Of a stretch of 6,790 nt of DNA, positions 5,916 through 6,790 are shown piece by piece. The notes beneath the pieces were generated by a model that saw only the letters and a program-made list of their open reading frames with translations, did not search any database and had not been told where the DNA came from. Position 1 is the first letter of the stretch. Each line of letters starts with the position of its first letter. Source of the DNA: Eubacterium sp. (GTDB lineage: Bacteria; Bacillota; Clostridia; Oscillospirales; Acutalibacteraceae); contig JAIDVA010000221.1 of the NCBI GenBank assembly GCA_029059925.1, positions 1 through 6,790 of the forward strand. Reading direction: 5' to 3'. The position numbers and the translations under genes were made by a program.

Positions 5916-6708
5916 AATAAATAATGTTTCAAAAACCTTTGCCAAGGGCACAGTAAATGAACACACTGCATTAAAAAACATTAACCTTTCACTTAAAGAG
6001 GGTGAATTTGTTACAATCGTCGGCTCAAACGGTGCAGGCAAATCAACGCTTTTCAATATGATTTGCGGCACTTATATGCAGGACAGCGGTAAAATCACGC
6101 TTGATGGCAAGGATATTTCCTTTATGCCCGAGCACAAAAGAGCAAGGCTTATCGGCAGAGTTTTTCAGGATCCGATGAGAGGTACTGCACCGAATATGAC
6201 AATCGAGGAAAACCTTGCACTCGCCTACTCCCGTGCAGGCTCAAGCTTTTTATCGCAGGCTGTGGGCAGAAAAAAGCACAACCTGTTCAGAGAAGAGGTT
6301 GCGAAATTCAATATGGGACTTGAGGACCGTATGAAAACAAAAATCGGTCTGCTCTCAGGCGGACAGAGACAGGTTGTAACACTGCTTATGTGCACAATCG
6401 TTACACCAAAGCTTTTGCTTCTTGATGAACACACAGCGGCACTTGACCCTGTAACTGCAGACAAGGTAATGGATATCACGAACAAAATTGTAAAAGAAAA
6501 CAATATAACCACAATGATGATTACACACAATATGTCACAGGCTCTTGTAACAGGTACAAGAACGATAATGATGGACAGCGGTGAAATCATCATTGACCTT
6601 GACAGTGACACGCGAAAGGAAATGACGGTTTCCAATCTGCTCAAGCTTTACAGAGAAAAAGAAAACAAGGATTTTGACAATGACAGAATCCTGCTGCAAA
6701 AGGATTAA
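5908..6708 (+). CDS. trpZ: TrpZ-type ABC transporter ATP-binding protein
   Basis: A 266-residue cytoplasmic ATPase that powers the TrpXYZ importer. All nucleotide-binding motifs are intact: Walker A GSNGAGKST (residues 39-47), Q-loop Gln87 in VFQDP, signature LSGGQ (149-153), Walker B LLLLDE (169-174, catalytic Glu174), D-loop AALD (177-180) and switch His207 in ITHNM. The DEHTAALDP variant, with His where many ATPases have Pro, is usual for this subgroup. AAAGGAGG lies 9 nt before the ATG, inside the end of trpY, and the genes overlap by 8 nt. It is the last gene of the operon, followed 22 nt later by the terminator. It contains no Trp residue. Confidence in the ABC ATPase call is near certain; the substrate assignment rests on the operon and T-box. 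Confidence 0.94.
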   Translation: MLEINNVSKTFAKGTVNEHTALKNINLSLKEGEFVTIVGSNGAGKSTLFNMICGTYMQDSGKITLDGKDISFMPEHKRARLIGRVFQDPMRGTAPNMTIEENLALAYSRAGSSFLSQAVGRKKHNLFREEVAKFNMGLEDRMKTKIGLLSGGQRQVVTLLMCTIVTPKLLLLDEHTAALDPVTADKVMDITNKIVKENNITTMMITHNMSQALVTGTRTIMMDSGEIIIDLDSDTRKEMTVSNLLKLYREKENKDFDNDRILLQKD

Positions 6709-6730
6709 CCGGCATATATATAATTTTAAT

Positions 6731-6766
6731 AAAGCTGTCTGCCTATTATAAGGCAGACAGCTTTTT
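6731..6766 (+). terminator. Intrinsic terminator of the trp operon
   Basis: A 14-bp stem (6731-6744 with 6751-6764), 6-nt loop ATTATA and a T-run at 6762-6766, with another T-rich stretch at 6773-6779. It lies 22 nt after the trpZ stop and closes the four-gene unit. Nothing further is recognisable up to 6790. Confidence 0.93.
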
Positions 6767-6790
6767 GTGTGATTTTTTTAATATTTGCTG

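Noticed and set aside
6225..6644. 139-residue minus-strand frame inside trpZ
   Set aside because: It is antisense to an ATPase with every motif intact; no start signal and no protein-like features of its own.
1..6790. CRISPR array, insertion sequence, prophage, tRNA or rRNA gene
   Set aside because: No regularly spaced repeats, transposase or integrase motifs, long terminal inverted repeats, or tRNA-like cloverleaf were seen in reading both strands.

Overview
The window looks like chromosomal DNA of a low-GC, strictly anaerobic Bacillota, most likely a gut Clostridia of the Ruminococcaceae/Oscillospiraceae type. The reasons are AT-rich intergenic DNA, sigma-A type promoters, strong AGGAGG-like ribosome binding sites, a T-box riboswitch (a Bacillota hallmark), mraZ-rsmH at the head of a division/cell-wall cluster, and a cysteine-rich lipoprotein. 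The species cannot be named from the sequence alone.

Layout. (1) Positions 1-800, minus strand: the start of the dcw cluster, with a perfect consensus promoter, a ~100-nt leader carrying phased repeats, mraZ, and the first 71 codons of rsmH running off the left edge. (2) Positions 840-2332, plus strand: a divergently transcribed, apparently monocistronic MelB-type (GPH family) sugar:cation symporter with its own extended -10 promoter and no visible terminator. (3) Positions 2346-2667: a strong promoter followed by a complete T-box leader. Its Stem I presents the codon TGG and its antiterminator bulge reads TGGC, which fits the G73-CCA end of tRNA-Trp. It ends in a 16-bp terminator hairpin. 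This is a tryptophan-sensing switch. (4) Positions 2801-6708: the four genes controlled by that switch. They are an iron-dependent alcohol dehydrogenase-fold enzyme of the HcxA/YbdH-like branch (TTG start), a TrpX-type substrate-binding lipoprotein, a LivH-like permease and an ABC ATPase, closed by a terminator at 6731-6766.

How the genes work together. When uncharged tRNA-Trp accumulates, the T-box should antiterminate and switch on TrpXYZ, a predicted importer of tryptophan or a related aromatic compound, together with the dehydrogenase. TrpXYZ under T-box control is a known theme. The dehydrogenase as first gene of the unit is the less expected part. Its branch has Cys in place of the substrate-binding Asp of glycerol dehydrogenase, which suggests a 2-hydroxy/2-oxo acid substrate. 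An indolelactate/indolepyruvate salvage role is therefore an attractive but unproven idea. The three transporter proteins contain no tryptophan residue in about 909 residues, which fits a system that must be made during tryptophan starvation.
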